From Paragonimus westermani (Eukaryota; Platyhelminthes; Trematoda; Plagiorchiida; Troglotrematidae): DNA of 64,000 bases. This document shows, in pieces, positions 13,330 through 25,659 of this stretch. The translations under genes and the position numbers were made by a program. The notes beneath the pieces were generated by a model. It saw only the letters and a program-made list of their open reading frames with translations. It did not search any database and had not been told where the DNA came from. Positions within the stretch are counted from its first letter, which is position 1. The number at the start of each line of letters is the position of its first letter. Location of the stretch: NCBI GenBank assembly GCA_008508345.1, contig QNGE01000125.1, positions 300,199 through 364,198 on the forward strand. Direction: 5' to 3'.

Positions 13330-13450
13330 TATATATATACGCCGAAACACTTACGCACTGATGATGTCACCTCGCCTGGTGATGAAATGTTTGCAACCTA
13401 AATGCCAAGCTCGGCGAACATATGAATACCGAAACCATCAACCCGAGCTA
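13330..13450 (+). repeat. Hairpin-bearing repeat fragment
   Basis: An (AT)n run at about 13330-13339 is followed by CTGATGA (13358-13364), a 5-bp stem TCACC (13367-13371) / GGTGA (13378-13382), and GAAA (13384-13387). A second self-complementary stretch follows near 13400. The order resembles the short hairpins in the termini of Penelope-like elements, some of which are hammerhead motifs. Here one extra base sits on each side of the stem, and no flanking stems I and III are evident. I call it only a structured repeat fragment. Confidence 0.35.
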
Positions 13451-13499
13451 CAAACAACACCACCACTGTTCTCAACCATCATCAGGTTGTGTTAAATTT

Positions 13500-14387
13500 T
13501 TCCTGTACAAACTGCTCCCCGGTCGTCTGACAGGCAAAGTTACCACAGTGACAAATTCAAAAACAGAACGATAGTGTCGACCAACCCGTTTACTGAAGAT
13601 CTCAACTCTGTCATGAAAATCTGGGTGTCATCTTTGCTTGGTATGTTTTGTGAATTGATTTTCTCTATCGACATTTAGTTCAAATAGTGTTGCTCAAAAG
13701 TAACTGCTACATCTGAGCAAGTTGTTTTGGCCGCTTTTTCAAACGCAGCCTAAGTTCAGATTTGTCGTAATTTGATCTTCTCTAACGAAACGCTTGCTTC
13801 AGCAGTTTGTGGGGTTATCAGAATAAACCAAGTACGGTATGCATCCAGTTCACATACTCTCATCAGTCATAAGCGTTCGCAGATGGAACGTTAAAAGTAT
13901 AGATCACCCCGGAACGTGAGTGGTACTCATAAATAAAACCATCAGGAATTATCCGTTGGTTTCGTTCATGGCTCAAATTCGTATAGTGTATACATCTCGG
14001 ATCCGTTGCAAATATGTTCACTGAACCATTCAGCAAGCAAAGCCTCATTTTCTAAACCAGATCACTTATTTTTAACTGTCAAGAATTTTTCTCATAATTT
14101 GTTGCAAACTAATCAGCGTCTCGAGAATAATAGACTGATATGCTACTCACAGGACACTTTTCAGTATACTGAGAAAACGGCACGATATAACCGAGCAACT
14201 TTTCCTTTTGTCTCCAGATGTATTTCAAACAAAACTACGCAATTCAATTTGCAGGCATAATTACACATTTGTGATGAACTGCTTGTATGAACTTAAGAAA
14301 AACAAAGTTGACCATTCGGTTAGGAAACAGGTGCAGTTGGTGATATTTTCATTCAATTCAGGTATGTGACTGTGATGTCATCTTAGA
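13500..14387. other. No recognisable gene
   Basis: Only chance-length open frames are present. No repeat or domain is recognised. Confidence 0.4.
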
Positions 14388-14760
14388 CTGTTATTAGTAC
14401 TAGTGTTGTGAATCCAGAAGGCGGACAACACAAAGGTTGTTTGGTTGGAGAAACCAATACACTACTTAAGCCTCTCAACGGGACTAGAAACAAAAATACT
14501 CATTTGAACACCGCACTCTTCTGACGACGCTCCAGTCGCTTTGGACACCATGTCTCAGTTGCGTCATTCGGCGACAGCCATTATATGTCATTCTGCCTTC
14601 CAACGATCCTTCCCATATGTCTCCCGTATTTATCCCGCGATCATTTCGATCCATGCGGCTACTGAATAGTGGTGTGAGTAGTATGGTGCGACCGTTTATT
14701 CTCACTACACTAGTGTCACTACACCTTCAAACGGCAACTTTGATTTCAAATATTCATCAG
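14388..14760 (+). repeat. Diverged solo LTR-like copy
   Basis: It aligns collinearly with 24570-24925, the right two thirds of the LTR of the gypsy-type element at 24.46 kb. Shared blocks include the gaaaccaatacac block near 14450 (24638), the tcgctttggacaccatgtctcag block near 14530 (24715), the cccgtattt/tcccgcg block near 14620, and the tgcgaccgt block near 14687 (24865). The left third of the LTR is too diverged to place. No gag or pol follows directly, so it is probably a solo LTR left by recombination, or an orphan fragment. Confidence 0.65.
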
Positions 14761-17700
14761 TGTAGAGAAAAGAAGCTTAGCAATGCATAGGGAGCTCGGA
14801 AATACTGTTCTGATTTGACAGAAGTACCGGATTGCATCCGTTACACTTAGTTGGGTTATTAAGACTCAGTTCATGTTTGTCATAATTACCTGACCTGTGC
14901 TATGTTCACGAGCTTACATTCATATACTGTTCTTTTAGAATTCGGTTTTCATCGTTACCGTCTGCCAACTAAGAACACAGATGATTTACTAATGTTTTCT
15001 GTCACTGTTAGGTGGCTGTTAGGTGGCTGGCTGAGTCTACTAGTAGCCGATTTCATGTACTGTAATTTGTTCTTTTCTCAAAATTCGGAATTGATAGCTT
15101 ATAATGAGTTCGCTTGATTACATTTTTCCTGGGTATTTTGTAACTGCTGGAGTACACTTGAAACTGATTAATGAGTCGTGGTGTAGGGACAAAGTGTGGT
15201 GTTTTGTTATACTACACTATTGGTACAGAATTTTGTTTGAAACACGTGAATTAGTTACCAATTCGAGGTTATTTCAAGCGAATAGAAAGTTATTAGGCCA
15301 TCCGATTTGGCATTTGCAGATTTATGGGTCAGATGTACAGAAACATGGATGAATGATTTCCACCTGATGACGATGATAACAAGTTTTTGATATGAACTCT
15401 TGAATTAGTTAATATGTAGGTTGTCCAACCGTTGTCAATATGGATGGACAACGTGTATCACAGACTGTCAATTTGCACTGGTTACTGCCACAAGGGATCG
15501 AGTTCGTGATATGTTTAGTCGTGTTCACCCTCGAAGTGACACTGTACAAGCGATGTCGTCCCAATCTGAACTTAGCAGATGAAATGGTTCTGGATGGTAC
15601 ATAGAGCCAATAACCTTTCACCGTACTATCCTAACCTCTTACTCGCTCGCTCACCAGTTCCTTGAGCATTGCTATACAACTAACTTATCTACGGTCGTGA
15701 TTACTGTTCTGTCTTGCTCACTACACATATGCGTTCTGACGGCAGTAACTGGGGCGTGGTATTGAATCCTCAAGGCACACTGTTTACCTGCAATCTACAA
15801 CTGTCGTAGTAACGTAGTGTTTCTTGTCAAGCCTGTCTTGAATGTGTGTTAACTTTGTAATTTGACAGTCACACTCTAAACACAGCTGCTTAATTTGCAG
15901 AGCAACAGGGTACATTTTGGCTAACCACTTATGGCTTTCGAGCTCACTGTTGAAGAGTCAGTAGTACCACGGTTTTCTGACTACTCAAGAGGTAATTCCC
16001 AGACCGCTTTTGATTGTGAATTCGGGTGTTCGTTTATAGTGCAACTTTGCCTGGTCTCGAAGTGTGACAATTCTTTCCACTAACGGTGAGAATAGTATCA
16101 CTCAGTGCGTTGAGCACAACAGTATCATACACCTTCACTACTGACTTTGCTGCTGTGCGCTTTCTTCCATCTTGGTCACACTGTACCCCCGTTTTTTCTT
16201 CTAACAAAATGCATCATTAATAGTATCGCCCAAACACACAATGAAACATATTAATACAAATCATGCCATTCTGACCGCGCTGCTAAGCCTTCTTGGTCGC
16301 CGTGTCGAATCAGACTACTTTCGGCGAATCAGAAAGCTAGTTGTCACATGTTCTCAAACTAAAATGGATAGATCTGGAAAAACGTAAGTTCAAAGGCAGA
16401 CGTGAGCTTTTTAAGTCAAACCTCTAAAACTTCTGCATTTCTCGAAAGGGTCTGAACCAGCGATGACTGGCATTCATCGACAAATGATGATCTGATCAAA
16501 ACGTCAAAAAAAGCCTCTAGTCCTCTCAATTTTGTGAATAAACGGGCCGATCGAAACGCAGTGAAATAACCGAAAAAATAGAGAATGGTTTACAAGCATA
16601 AGTGACTGACTGTGGCTACGCCGTTTACTTGATGATTCAATGGAAAGCTCACTAACTGCGCTCTGACCACAGTGAAGAGACGTACTGATGATGTATTCGG
16701 TTAACGAGAAGATAATAAGGTTGTGATACTCTGGCAAAAAGAACAAGTCAAGGTGTTTTAAAATCATAGCATTCTAGACAGAGGTGATCGCGTACCCAGA
16801 AGAAATATGCGCTCTGCAATACTTAAATATTCTATGTTATTTTCCATCATTTTTCATGGAATATACTGTGAGCGTTCCACGCGGCTCAGGCTAGTTGTAA
16901 AAGATTGATTTGCCTAAATGCATAAACCCTTTTCATGTTCGCTTCTGTCCTTCAGACAAGGGCAGTGTTATTCAAATCGCACCAAGTCACATGTGGAGTT
17001 TACCGAAAGGGCTCCGAGATGACAATGAGGTAAAATCCTTCAGACTCGAGTCATACTAAGTTCAGGATCTTCGGTTTTCGATTTGTCCAGCACGACATAC
17101 ACTCTTGGAACCGTACTCCGGGTTATATTTACACTCGGCTAGCTTCACACCAAACCTAACGGAAACGGCCCATTTGTTAAAATAATTGTTTAACGTTAGC
17201 AACTTCTCTGATCACAGAAGGCGTTTCAACCGCAACCCCCGCAGCTCACCAGCATCCACGGTGGTACGGAAACCGTTTATTTTGTAATGTGTCACTCTCA
17301 TCAATGTTACTCACCCTTAGAAAATAACACCTTTCTGTCTGTACTGTCGAATAGCTAATCAACCTCCTGATATCTCGAGCCCTCTGAGCAATCAAAAAAG
17401 TGTCATATTTGAAGAAATGCCACTCTAAATAAAGAAAATTATTGGAGTCATTCATAAGTACATTACTTCTGGTTAAAATTTCATCGCGACCTAGCAGATT
17501 TGCCATTTTAGCAAAGCTCTATCGTAGCAGTGGAAATTCACCTTAAACCATTGGAGCGACTAGAAAATAAATACTCCCGGAATAACCGTGCATATCATTA
17601 AATGCCTTCACTATTGCTTACAACGTAACCACCGAACATCAGTCATACACGTACTGAACTCAGCTCAGTGTATAGTTGGTTACTGTTTGCAAACCATGCA

Positions 17701-17940
17701 TTCCCAAAAAAATCGATTTAGTATTCCGCAACGACACCTTAACTTGAAGAGCTCCGGTGGGAATGTGGAATGAAATCAGAACCAAGTTCCATCGTGGTCC
17801 CACTGAGCTGATATGCTTCACATGCAGACATGCATATTTTCTCAGCAGGATCACAAACCTTCAATTATACAACCTTTCATTTTTCATCCTTGGGGAGCGA
17901 TATTAGTCCTGATACGGCGGTGGTGAGCGGTATATTTTGG
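14761..17940. other. No recognisable gene
   Basis: This lies between an LTR-like copy and the gypsy gag-pol remnant. If the gypsy element once had its gag here, I cannot recognise it upstream of the zinc knuckle at 17966. No host exon is supported. Confidence 0.4.
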
Positions 17941-17941
17941 T

Positions 17942-18487
17942 TGCTTATTAGGTCGTAATGCTATATGCCATTCATGTGGTAAATCTGGTCATATTAAGGA
18001 AGTATGTAGAAGTCAGAAATGTCACTTGAGTCAAGTTTGAGAAACAAGTACTATAGAACCGTCCACTGCTGTTAATTCATTGCAAATGAAGTCTAGAGCT
18101 GAACAATTTATTCATAGATGTCTCAAGTTTGAGTCGGGATGTAAGTATGTATTTATTGTGAACACGGGAAATAGCAAACCCATTAGTTCCAAACCGCTAC
18201 TGAATCGCATGGCCCCTGATGCTCATCTGAGACCAACAACGATGGAAATACGCGGAGTTACTGGTCATCGGTTAGCTCTGCAAGGTGAAGCTGATGTAAT
18301 GATTGTAGATAATGATACTGAGCTGATTCCACTGCGTTTCTTGGTGTCGGAAGGAAGTTCAGCTATTCTGGGATTAAAAGCTTTAAAACAGCTCAATTGT
18401 GCTCTTTCACTAAATACTAATTACAAAAATGGTCCAAGTGAAGGGTACCAAGCCCAGTTACTCAACCTAAATGTTCAGTGTTCATAA
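17942..18487 (+). pseudogene. Gypsy Gag zinc knuckle and aspartic protease, broken
   Basis: A CCHC zinc knuckle of the form CX2CX4HX4C lies at 17966-18007 (CHSCGKSGHIKEVC). It would bind element RNA in nucleocapsid. The same frame is stopped by TGA at 18038, then reopens to 18487 with a retropepsin-like segment. The active-site block reads FIVNTGNSK at about 18152-18178, where the family has an Asp before Thr-Gly. The codon is AAC (Asn), so the protease is predicted catalytically dead. The later ILGLKAL block matches the second conserved region of these proteases. A TAA at 18485 separates it from the RT linker. Confidence 0.8.
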
Positions 18488-18980
18488 CTTACAGGAGGGA
18501 TGAAAGTGGAGCCAGCAAAACTGGAGGTGCAAGGGAACCTGGTTTTTCCAAAGCGCCTAATAATACCTTATGGAATGAAAGAACATGTGCATAATGCCCC
18601 AACATATTGAAGGAAGACGGCATAATCTCGCAGGTTAACTCATCAGCGTGGGCCACACCAATTGTTGTGGTTATGGAAGAAGATGGCAAATCACCTAGAA
18701 TATGTGGTGATTATAAGTTAACGCTTAATCCAAGACTGAAAAATTGTGCAGCAACAGCTGAGGAGCCGGAGGATTTTATGAAAGCCCCGCACGGTAGCAA
18801 AGTGTTTTCTAAAATTGACCTGACAAACGCATATTTACAAATTCCATTGGAGTATGATTCTAAGGTGATCACTAAGATTAACACCCTTTGGGGATTATTT
18901 CAGTACAATTTTTTACCGTTTGGATTACACGTAGCAGCAGGGATATTCCAGGCTGCGATTGATGAAGTAATTAAGATTTA
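18488..18980 (+). pseudogene. Gypsy reverse transcriptase, N-terminal part
   Basis: Frame 2 continues from 18488 to about 18605 with the linker into RT (LVFPKRLIIPYGMKEHVH). A frameshift near 18603 moves the coding to frame 1 (18607-19011). That segment carries the SSAWATPIVVV block, RICGDYK, and the catalytic Asp region SKIDLTNAYLQIPL, followed by LPFGL. A second frameshift near 18977 comes just before the catalytic YQDD box, so the frame-1 end (18980-19011) is out-of-frame noise. The two catalytic halves of RT are therefore in different frames. Confidence 0.85.
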
Positions 18981-21023
18981 CCAGGAGTACGTTCGTATCA
19001 AGATGATGTAATCTTATACGTCGACAGTGCAGAGGAGCATGATAAGAGGTTGCTTTCACTTCTGAAACGATTCAGGGATAAGAACATAGCCATAAAGCCT
19101 TCTAAGTGCGTGTTCCAAGTGCGAGAGCTGAGTTTTCTTGGTTTTACCATATGTGATAAAGAATACAGGCCGGACTCTGACCGGTACAAAGCCTTGGTTA
19201 CCGTTACATCGCCAAGAGACCAAGATGAGCTGCGATCAATAATGGGATGTTTGCAGTATTATTCTCGTTTTATCCCAAACTTTTCGACGAAAGCACAACC
19301 ATTATTTGCGGTTCAGTCAGCAGAAACATGGTCTTGGACTCAAAAGGATGAAATTCTTCTGCGAGAATTAATACGAGTTGTGATTAAAAGGCCGATGTTA
19401 GCCCCATTTACTATGTCTAAAGTTACTACGCTGATCACAGATGCATCCAATGTTGGCATTGGTGCTGTGTTGGAACAGGAGGGATATCCGATCATTTGCA
19501 TATCACGTTTGTTGAATAAGGCTGAGCAAGGATATTCACAAACACAAAAGGAGGCGTTAGCAGTCTACTGGGCTGTCAGGAGGCTGCATAAATATTTGTT
19601 CGGTATTAGATTCAAGATTGTTACTGATCACCAAGCTCTACAGTATTTATTTGACCCCCACAAATCAATTGCCAAATCATCAGCGGCAATGATACAGCGA
19701 TGGAGTTTAGTTCTAGCAGCGTACGACTATGAAATCGTTCATCGTCCTGGTAAACAGATTCCTCAGGCGGATTTTTTATCACGGTATTCCAGTTTTTCAG
19801 CCGCTGAAGCTTGTTTGCTTGCTTCGCCAGCTATTCCAATAAGCCGAGAGGACTTGATCAAGACAACTAAAAACTATTATGGCACGGTAATTACCGCGAT
19901 GACCAAGGGTTGGTCGTCAAATATTAGGAAGAAACACCCAGTATTATTCCAGAACCGAGAGGAGTTGTCGATACAACCTGATGGTGTGCTGTGTCGGAGA
20001 GATCAATTGGTCATTCCACCACCGCTACGAAAGGCGGTATTAGACGACTTGCATAAAGGTCATCTGGGCGTGGAGAAAATGAAATCCCTGGCTCGACAGA
20101 CGTGTTGGTGGCCGGAGATAAACTCGGATATCAAGAGCATTGCAATGAACTGCCACTCCTGCCTCCACAAAATAAAGACAAGGCCGAAGAATTGGACACC
20201 TTGGCCGGACAGCTACGTACCATGGCAACGGGTGCACGCAGACTATTGTGGACCACTTATCGGTAACTATCACATTCTGGTGTTAATTGATTCATACTCA
20301 CGGTGGCCAGAAGTATTTATTACAACCTCACCTTCCACGGCATTTACCATGCAAGCATTTCGTAAATGTTTCAGTCGCGAAGGCATTCCGCAGGTGTTGG
20401 TGACAGACAACGGGTCACAATTTTGTTCCGCTGAAATGAAACAGTGGCTTGACAGCATCGGGTGTCGTCACTTGCGAACGGCGCCTCGACATCCATGTTC
20501 AAACGGGGCCGCGGAAAATCTGGTGAAAACGCTCAAAAGTGCCGTGAGTTCCACTAATCCTAAAACATTTGCTGAACTGGATGTGTTTCTCGATAACTTT
20601 CTGCTTCAGTACAGGAACGCAGCCCATTGCATAGCAAATGAGAGCCCAGCGGTGCTATTCAAATCAAGGCGACTAAGAGCATCACTTCGGTGTATAGATT
20701 CAACGGATGTGATATATTTTCGTGGAAAGGATTTGCGGCCTGCCAAGGGATTGATCACTCGCCAGCTGGGCAGCACAATGGTAAAAATTGCTGATCTGCA
20801 CGATGCCACCGTTCATCGGAGACATACTGATCAAATCCAGTTTCGAAGTACTGAAAAAGTGGCCATGGAGGAAGCAGAACACCCTGTACCGCAAGAGTTC
20901 GACACCCCGAGAAGATCAGAACGATTGGCAAATATGAATGCGGAGGCTTCTAGAAGAGGGGAAGGTTGTGATGGAAATCTCGACTCACCGATTATCCAAA
21001 CCCCGACACAACAGAAGATCTGA
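18978..21023 (+). pseudogene. Gypsy RT C-terminus, RNase H and integrase
   Basis: One long frame. The YQDD catalytic box is at 18996-19007, upstream of the first Met at 19050. Counting residues from 19050: RT thumb with SFLGFTI, RNase H with TDAS (Asp131) and DHQALQYLF (about 193-201), integrase zinc finger H335, H338, C368, C371, and integrase core D398, D453, E489. That gives a D-D(35)E spacing, as expected. A GPY/F-like segment follows (GKDLRPAKGLITRQLG). All key residues are present. The frame ends at TGA 21021-21023. Integrase would insert element cDNA, but without the upstream frames this copy cannot make a normal polyprotein. It could be cited wrongly as a host gene by automatic annotation. 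Confidence 0.92.
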
Positions 21024-21029
21024 CAGACG

Positions 21030-24000
21030 GCCAATCCAAATATCGCGTTAATGATAAAACATCAGGATTGGACGTTGTTGTGCCTTCCGTTATTCGTCAA
21101 TTCATTTGTTCCGTATTCCACCAATTAACATACAGTTTATGGTGTTGTATGTGCTAATGAGATCATCCAATGACAGACTGTGATTTGTCTAATACTGTTG
21201 TACATCAATAAATTCGGCTTCTCAATCCATGAATAACAATTGCTTACTGCTGCCAGTACCAAGTCTTCGCCTTATTACTTGCGTGGGAGGTTTCAATTCA
21301 AGTACGATTTCTATTCGGCTATTCGAAGTCTCTAATTCTGAGTATCACACTATCCCATTGTCAATTTTACACAGTCTGTTAAATTTCACACTCAACGACA
21401 AAATCTGGTAACGGAGCCGCGAACCACTGCAAGTCATACGTATATCCAAGACCAGCACTGAACCCATGTGACTTGAGTAACATTGAATCACTTGCACATT
21501 CCTTCATCCCCGTGATGGGATGAAGGGTTCAAATGTCCCGATGTATTGTTCATGTGTAGTATAGGAACCAACAGGGCAGAACGAGACATCTGACGTCGAA
21601 TATTGAAACAAATACGCCGTTGGAATAGGAAAATCCAAACTAGCCTCAGGATAATGAAATGGACGCTCAACAACATCAATGCTGTTTAGACCAATGACAC
21701 ATACCACAAATCATCCTCTAGCCAGGCATCCTAAAACATTCCCACCGAGAATTCAGCGGATCATGATTGCCAGAAAGGGAAGGGCTTGACAAACGATACA
21801 ATTTAGCACAACAATAGAATTCTCGTTATACTCGATACGAGCGACTTTAATGAACCTGAGGTCGCAGCTGGGCAAACGCATCTGATTGGATAGTGAGCAG
21901 AATTTCCTCTCAAACATTTGGAAGAACTGGAGAAAAATAGAACGCTTTGGATCGTCTGGCGTTGTGGTCAACAAGATTTACGTTAACAACCGGTCAACGT
22001 GAGCCCCAAAAGAAACTGACCAGATTAAACCACAGCATACACAAAAGAGTTGCACACCTGCCTCTGCGTGATTCATGACTACGGAACTAATTGAAATCTG
22101 GATTGATGAAAGTGGTTAACTACCAAAACATGTCCTGCTTTGAACAATCAGCATGAAAAACTGAATGAATGAGCAACTTGGCTTTTTTGTTCATTTCGTT
22201 ATTATGACACGTTGGAACGATCAGCCATTTTTGTTTGTGAGTAAGAAAGACGTTCATCTGATCATCTAGCTGGGAAGCACAGTTATTGCCTATTGAATCC
22301 AAACAGGAGAAAAACGAGTGTAAACAGCCTCAGTAACTAACTATTGCGGCTCTGAGCAGGGGTATTGTACGTTCTCACGAAGTCAGCCAAACAACATTTG
22401 CAGTAAATGCGTGAATTTGCGTCCATCAACCGAACCACACCACTCACGAATAGTAAACTAAGACCGTTCATCCTTAAAATATACCAATGCATTAACCGTT
22501 TTCCCCCAGTCGAGTTGTCTAATTTTCATGACTAAACTAACCCAGGGAATTTTAGAAGCCGTTGAACAGACCGTTGTTTTGTCGCGAGTTGTTGGAATGA
22601 CTTATGTGTTGAAATATATGGATCAGAGATTGACAACGGAGACAGCCACCCACTCCACGAATTTTGTGCTGAAGTGTTTACGGTAGACTTGCCGACTGTT
22701 TTCCTTCACCGAGGCTGCCTCAAGGAATCCATCCTTCATCATTTGTGTCGGCGACACGCGCGGTTTTCTTCTCCCCGGATGTCACCGTCTATATTCTGTA
22801 CAGATTCATCGTAAGCTAAGACTCCAACTGCACTGTTCAATAACAGTAACAATCGATCCGTCAGTTGTTTTACTAGCTACCCAGTGTTGCAGTGTTGCTC
22901 AGATGAACAGCGAGAGTATCACCATGAGATAACAAGTCGGTGCATCTGCGCATCGATCCAAATCAACTAAGAATAAGATGCATGAAACTTTCTGTGAGAC
23001 AGGTGATGATTCACCGATCCCCGTCGTCTGGATTACACAGACAGTTAGCACTGAGGCTCCCTATGTTGGCTGAGAATGCGTATTTTCATGTCAGTAAGCC
23101 AGTTTGAGTTTACCATATGTATGCTCCTAGTTGTGGTTCTCGACTGCACTGGTGTAGTTGCTGATATGAGAACTTCGTACCCCAGTTTAAAAGGTAACCT
23201 CATCGGTGTGTACCATCTTGCTTCATACCATGGAACTGGTATTACCGTGCGCCGGACGGTGGTGTGTGAACAGTGAACCACTTGAATGGACGAAATAAGG
23301 TCATGCATGCTCGACAGCCTTAGGCCAGGTACTACTTATCGTAACGTTTGTGTTACGGTGAAGTTGTATACGTGCCGAAGGGGAAACTGGAAAAATATCA
23401 CAACATGCTGCATGTTGAGCAACTACATAATGCACCTGTGAAAGGCAGGTAGTTGTGTAAAATTGGACTGTTGTGAGTGAAATGTAGGGACGATCTGAAA
23501 GATGTGATGTTTCGTGGATACGCCTTACAAAGTGGCTGAGTGTATCTGAACAGGGTTGCTTAGTAAGAATAAAGCAGAAAATACAATTTGACAAACGAAG
23601 AGACCTATCAATGTAATTCAATCGTAATTTTTTGTTATATCCACGTCAGTGATATCATCTGGCATTCACAAGTGCCACGGATGTGGTGAATGCAGTTCAT
23701 CGGAAGATGTCCTTCAACGATCAGGTCAACTCTCATTCTGCCTTATGGCGTCGTGGTAATTAGCTCCTGTTTTGTCAACAGAGGCAACTGGAAACTGACA
23801 CACGCAGATATCCGATAAACATAGAAGGGTTTCCAATTACCTGCTCGTTTGTGTGTGGGTGTTAACTATCAAGAAATCATGAGGCCAATCTTGTTAGATG
23901 GTGGGTATATTTATTTTATTGTGACTGAATGCAAACAGTCAGAGATTCATTCTGATGACTAACAGTTTAATGACTTAATTTTCGAATGAGTTATACTGAT

Positions 24001-24115
24001 GTAGCTTGGGATTTGAGGTTGAGCAAACTTCGAGGATTTCAGGACAGTCAAAGAAATTCAGGCTGGATGGGTATAGTGAGTATAGTGTCTACCTCATGTA
24101 AGTGAACAGCCACCA
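21030..24115. other. No recognisable gene
   Basis: The first 200 bases may be the decayed 3' end of the gypsy element. Beyond that only chance-length open frames occur on both strands, including a 106-codon minus frame at 23621-23301 with no recognised motif. Confidence 0.4.
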
Positions 24116-24206
24116 GTGTTCCCATCACCGTTGTTAGAAATGAAATCGACCATAGATAGGCTTCATGTACCAGTGAGCAGGGTTTCGGACGATAACAAAA
24201 CTTCCG

Positions 24207-24312
24207 AAAACTTCTCAAGCACTATGTACGTCAGCACCTTATCGATACAGTCTTACGAGAAAACTTCTCAAGCACTATGTACGTCAGCACCTTATCGATA
24301 CAGTCTTACGAG
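24207..24312 (+). repeat. Perfect 53-bp tandem duplication
   Basis: Unit 1 is 24207-24259 and unit 2 is 24260-24312. They are identical base for base, beginning aaaacttctcaagcac and ending cagtcttacgag. Everything around is diverged old repeat, so the duplication is recent or an assembly artefact. Confidence 0.95.
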
Positions 24313-24457
24313 AGTATCAAATACTCAAAAAATTTCAAGCACAAACTCTGCATTGAATCGACTAAATATACGTAATTGTAGTTAGAACTGATAGCACTTT
24401 AGCACATATAGCTTACCTGTTATGTTTCAGAGTTCGATCCTAAGTCATCAAATTCAG

Positions 24458-24945
24458 TGTAGTGGTTATAATTCACAACCGAACACGGTGTGCTGCTGTT
24501 GTTTTACTGCACGAATAATTGCGTTTGAAACAGCGCTGATTACATCACGATTTCGTTGGTTAACATGCCGCGTTATTAATGCCGTTGTGAACCGAGTAGG
24601 CAGATGGCACCGGAGTCGTTTATTTGGGGAAACCAATACACGAGTTATGCGTCTCAATCAGACTGCGAACAAAAAGACTCATTTGCACGCAACACTGATC
24701 TGCGGATGTTCCGGTCGCTTTGGACACCAAGTCTCAGTTCTTTAATGTGGCAAAAACCATTCCATGTGATACCGTTTTTCATGGTCCTTCCCGTATTTTT
24801 CCCGCGGCCATTTTGATCCATGATGTCGTCTCGTTACTGAATAGCGGTGGTGTAATTGGTCCAGTGCGACCGTCTATCCTAGGTTTGAGCTTACTACACT
24901 TCCGATTACTATTGCGTATTTCAAACTATCACAACTGACGTCTCG
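24458..24945 (+). repeat. 5' LTR of the deleted element
   Basis: Two regions are supported by comparison. The segment 24458-24575 matches 26309-26425, and 24570-24925 matches 14388-14760. The LTR therefore starts at 24458 with TG. The exact end is uncertain, near 24925-24945. Confidence 0.6.
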
Positions 24946-25179
24946 GTCAGGATATTTCTTGTTATAGGTTTGTGCAATTTGGAATATGTGAACATCCATT
25001 CAAGCTCATGGAAAATCAATGATTACTCGGAACATTTTGAGATTTGGTGTATCACTTGTAATCACATGAAACAGAAGAAGAAAATGTCGCATTTTCTCAC
25101 TGTCTTTAGCTAGGATACGTGTGTTTCGATTAAAAGTCTGGCGTTCCTTGGATCGTCACTTTCACTTCCGTACGATTCT

Positions 25180-25600
25180 TTGAAGCATCTGCTACTCAAG
25201 CACATTCAGCCTGTCAATTATGAAGCTGCAGAAAGAACGAAATTTCACACTTTAATAGAAAAAGAAAATCAAGAATTCCGTGCGTTTATTCTTTCACTTC
25301 GCATTCAGTCAGCAAAGTGTAATTTCGATGATCAACTACAAATTCAGCTAACAGCTACACTAATTGCAAGAATCAATGCCCCTAGTCTTCAACAAAAGTT
25401 GTTCTACTAAGGGAGGCATCTGTCAGAGCCTTTTGTGAACAAACTCCGGATGTAGAGGCCATGGTGAATGAAGATTCAACTGTTTTATGTGGCGTTAAGA
25501 ATGCTGGGAGGCAGCTATACCAACAACAACGGCATTTCGGAGAGGTAATTTATAAGAGAAATATGGCAGTGGAACCATATCATTTTAAACGGAATTCTGT
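25180..25600 (+). pseudogene. Gypsy Gag capsid remnant, frameshifted
   Basis: The frame at 25180-25410 reads like the C-terminal capsid helices of gypsy Gag: a block around ERTKFHTLIEKENQEFRAF, then SLRIQSAKCNF and LIARINAPSLQQKLF. This matches the usual pattern of a loading-region stretch followed by a short-range oligomerisation helix pair. After about 25400 the coding-like sequence continues in another frame (EASVRAFCEQTPDVEAMVN) to a stop near 25607. Residue-level family is not certain. Confidence 0.5.
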
Positions 25601-25659
25601 TCAACAGTGAAATAACTATGTCATATGGTCATATGCACTCTCGACTTCTGTGCCCGTTT

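Larger units (their letters stand above)
17942..21023 (+). mobile_element. Ty3/gypsy retrotransposon gag-pol remnant
   Basis: The domain order zinc knuckle, aspartic protease, reverse transcriptase, RNase H, integrase is that of Ty3/gypsy elements. Coding runs in frame 2 (17942 to about 18603), then frame 1 (to about 18977), then frame 3 (to 21023). There are in-frame stops at 18038-18040 and 18485-18487. No pair of LTRs could be found. A region at about 21070-21225 with an aataaa near 21208 could be 3' LTR, but it has no match upstream. The zinc knuckle and protease resemble those in the 24.46 kb element, so the two are related. The integrase is intact by motif, so the copy decayed unevenly. 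Confidence 0.9.
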
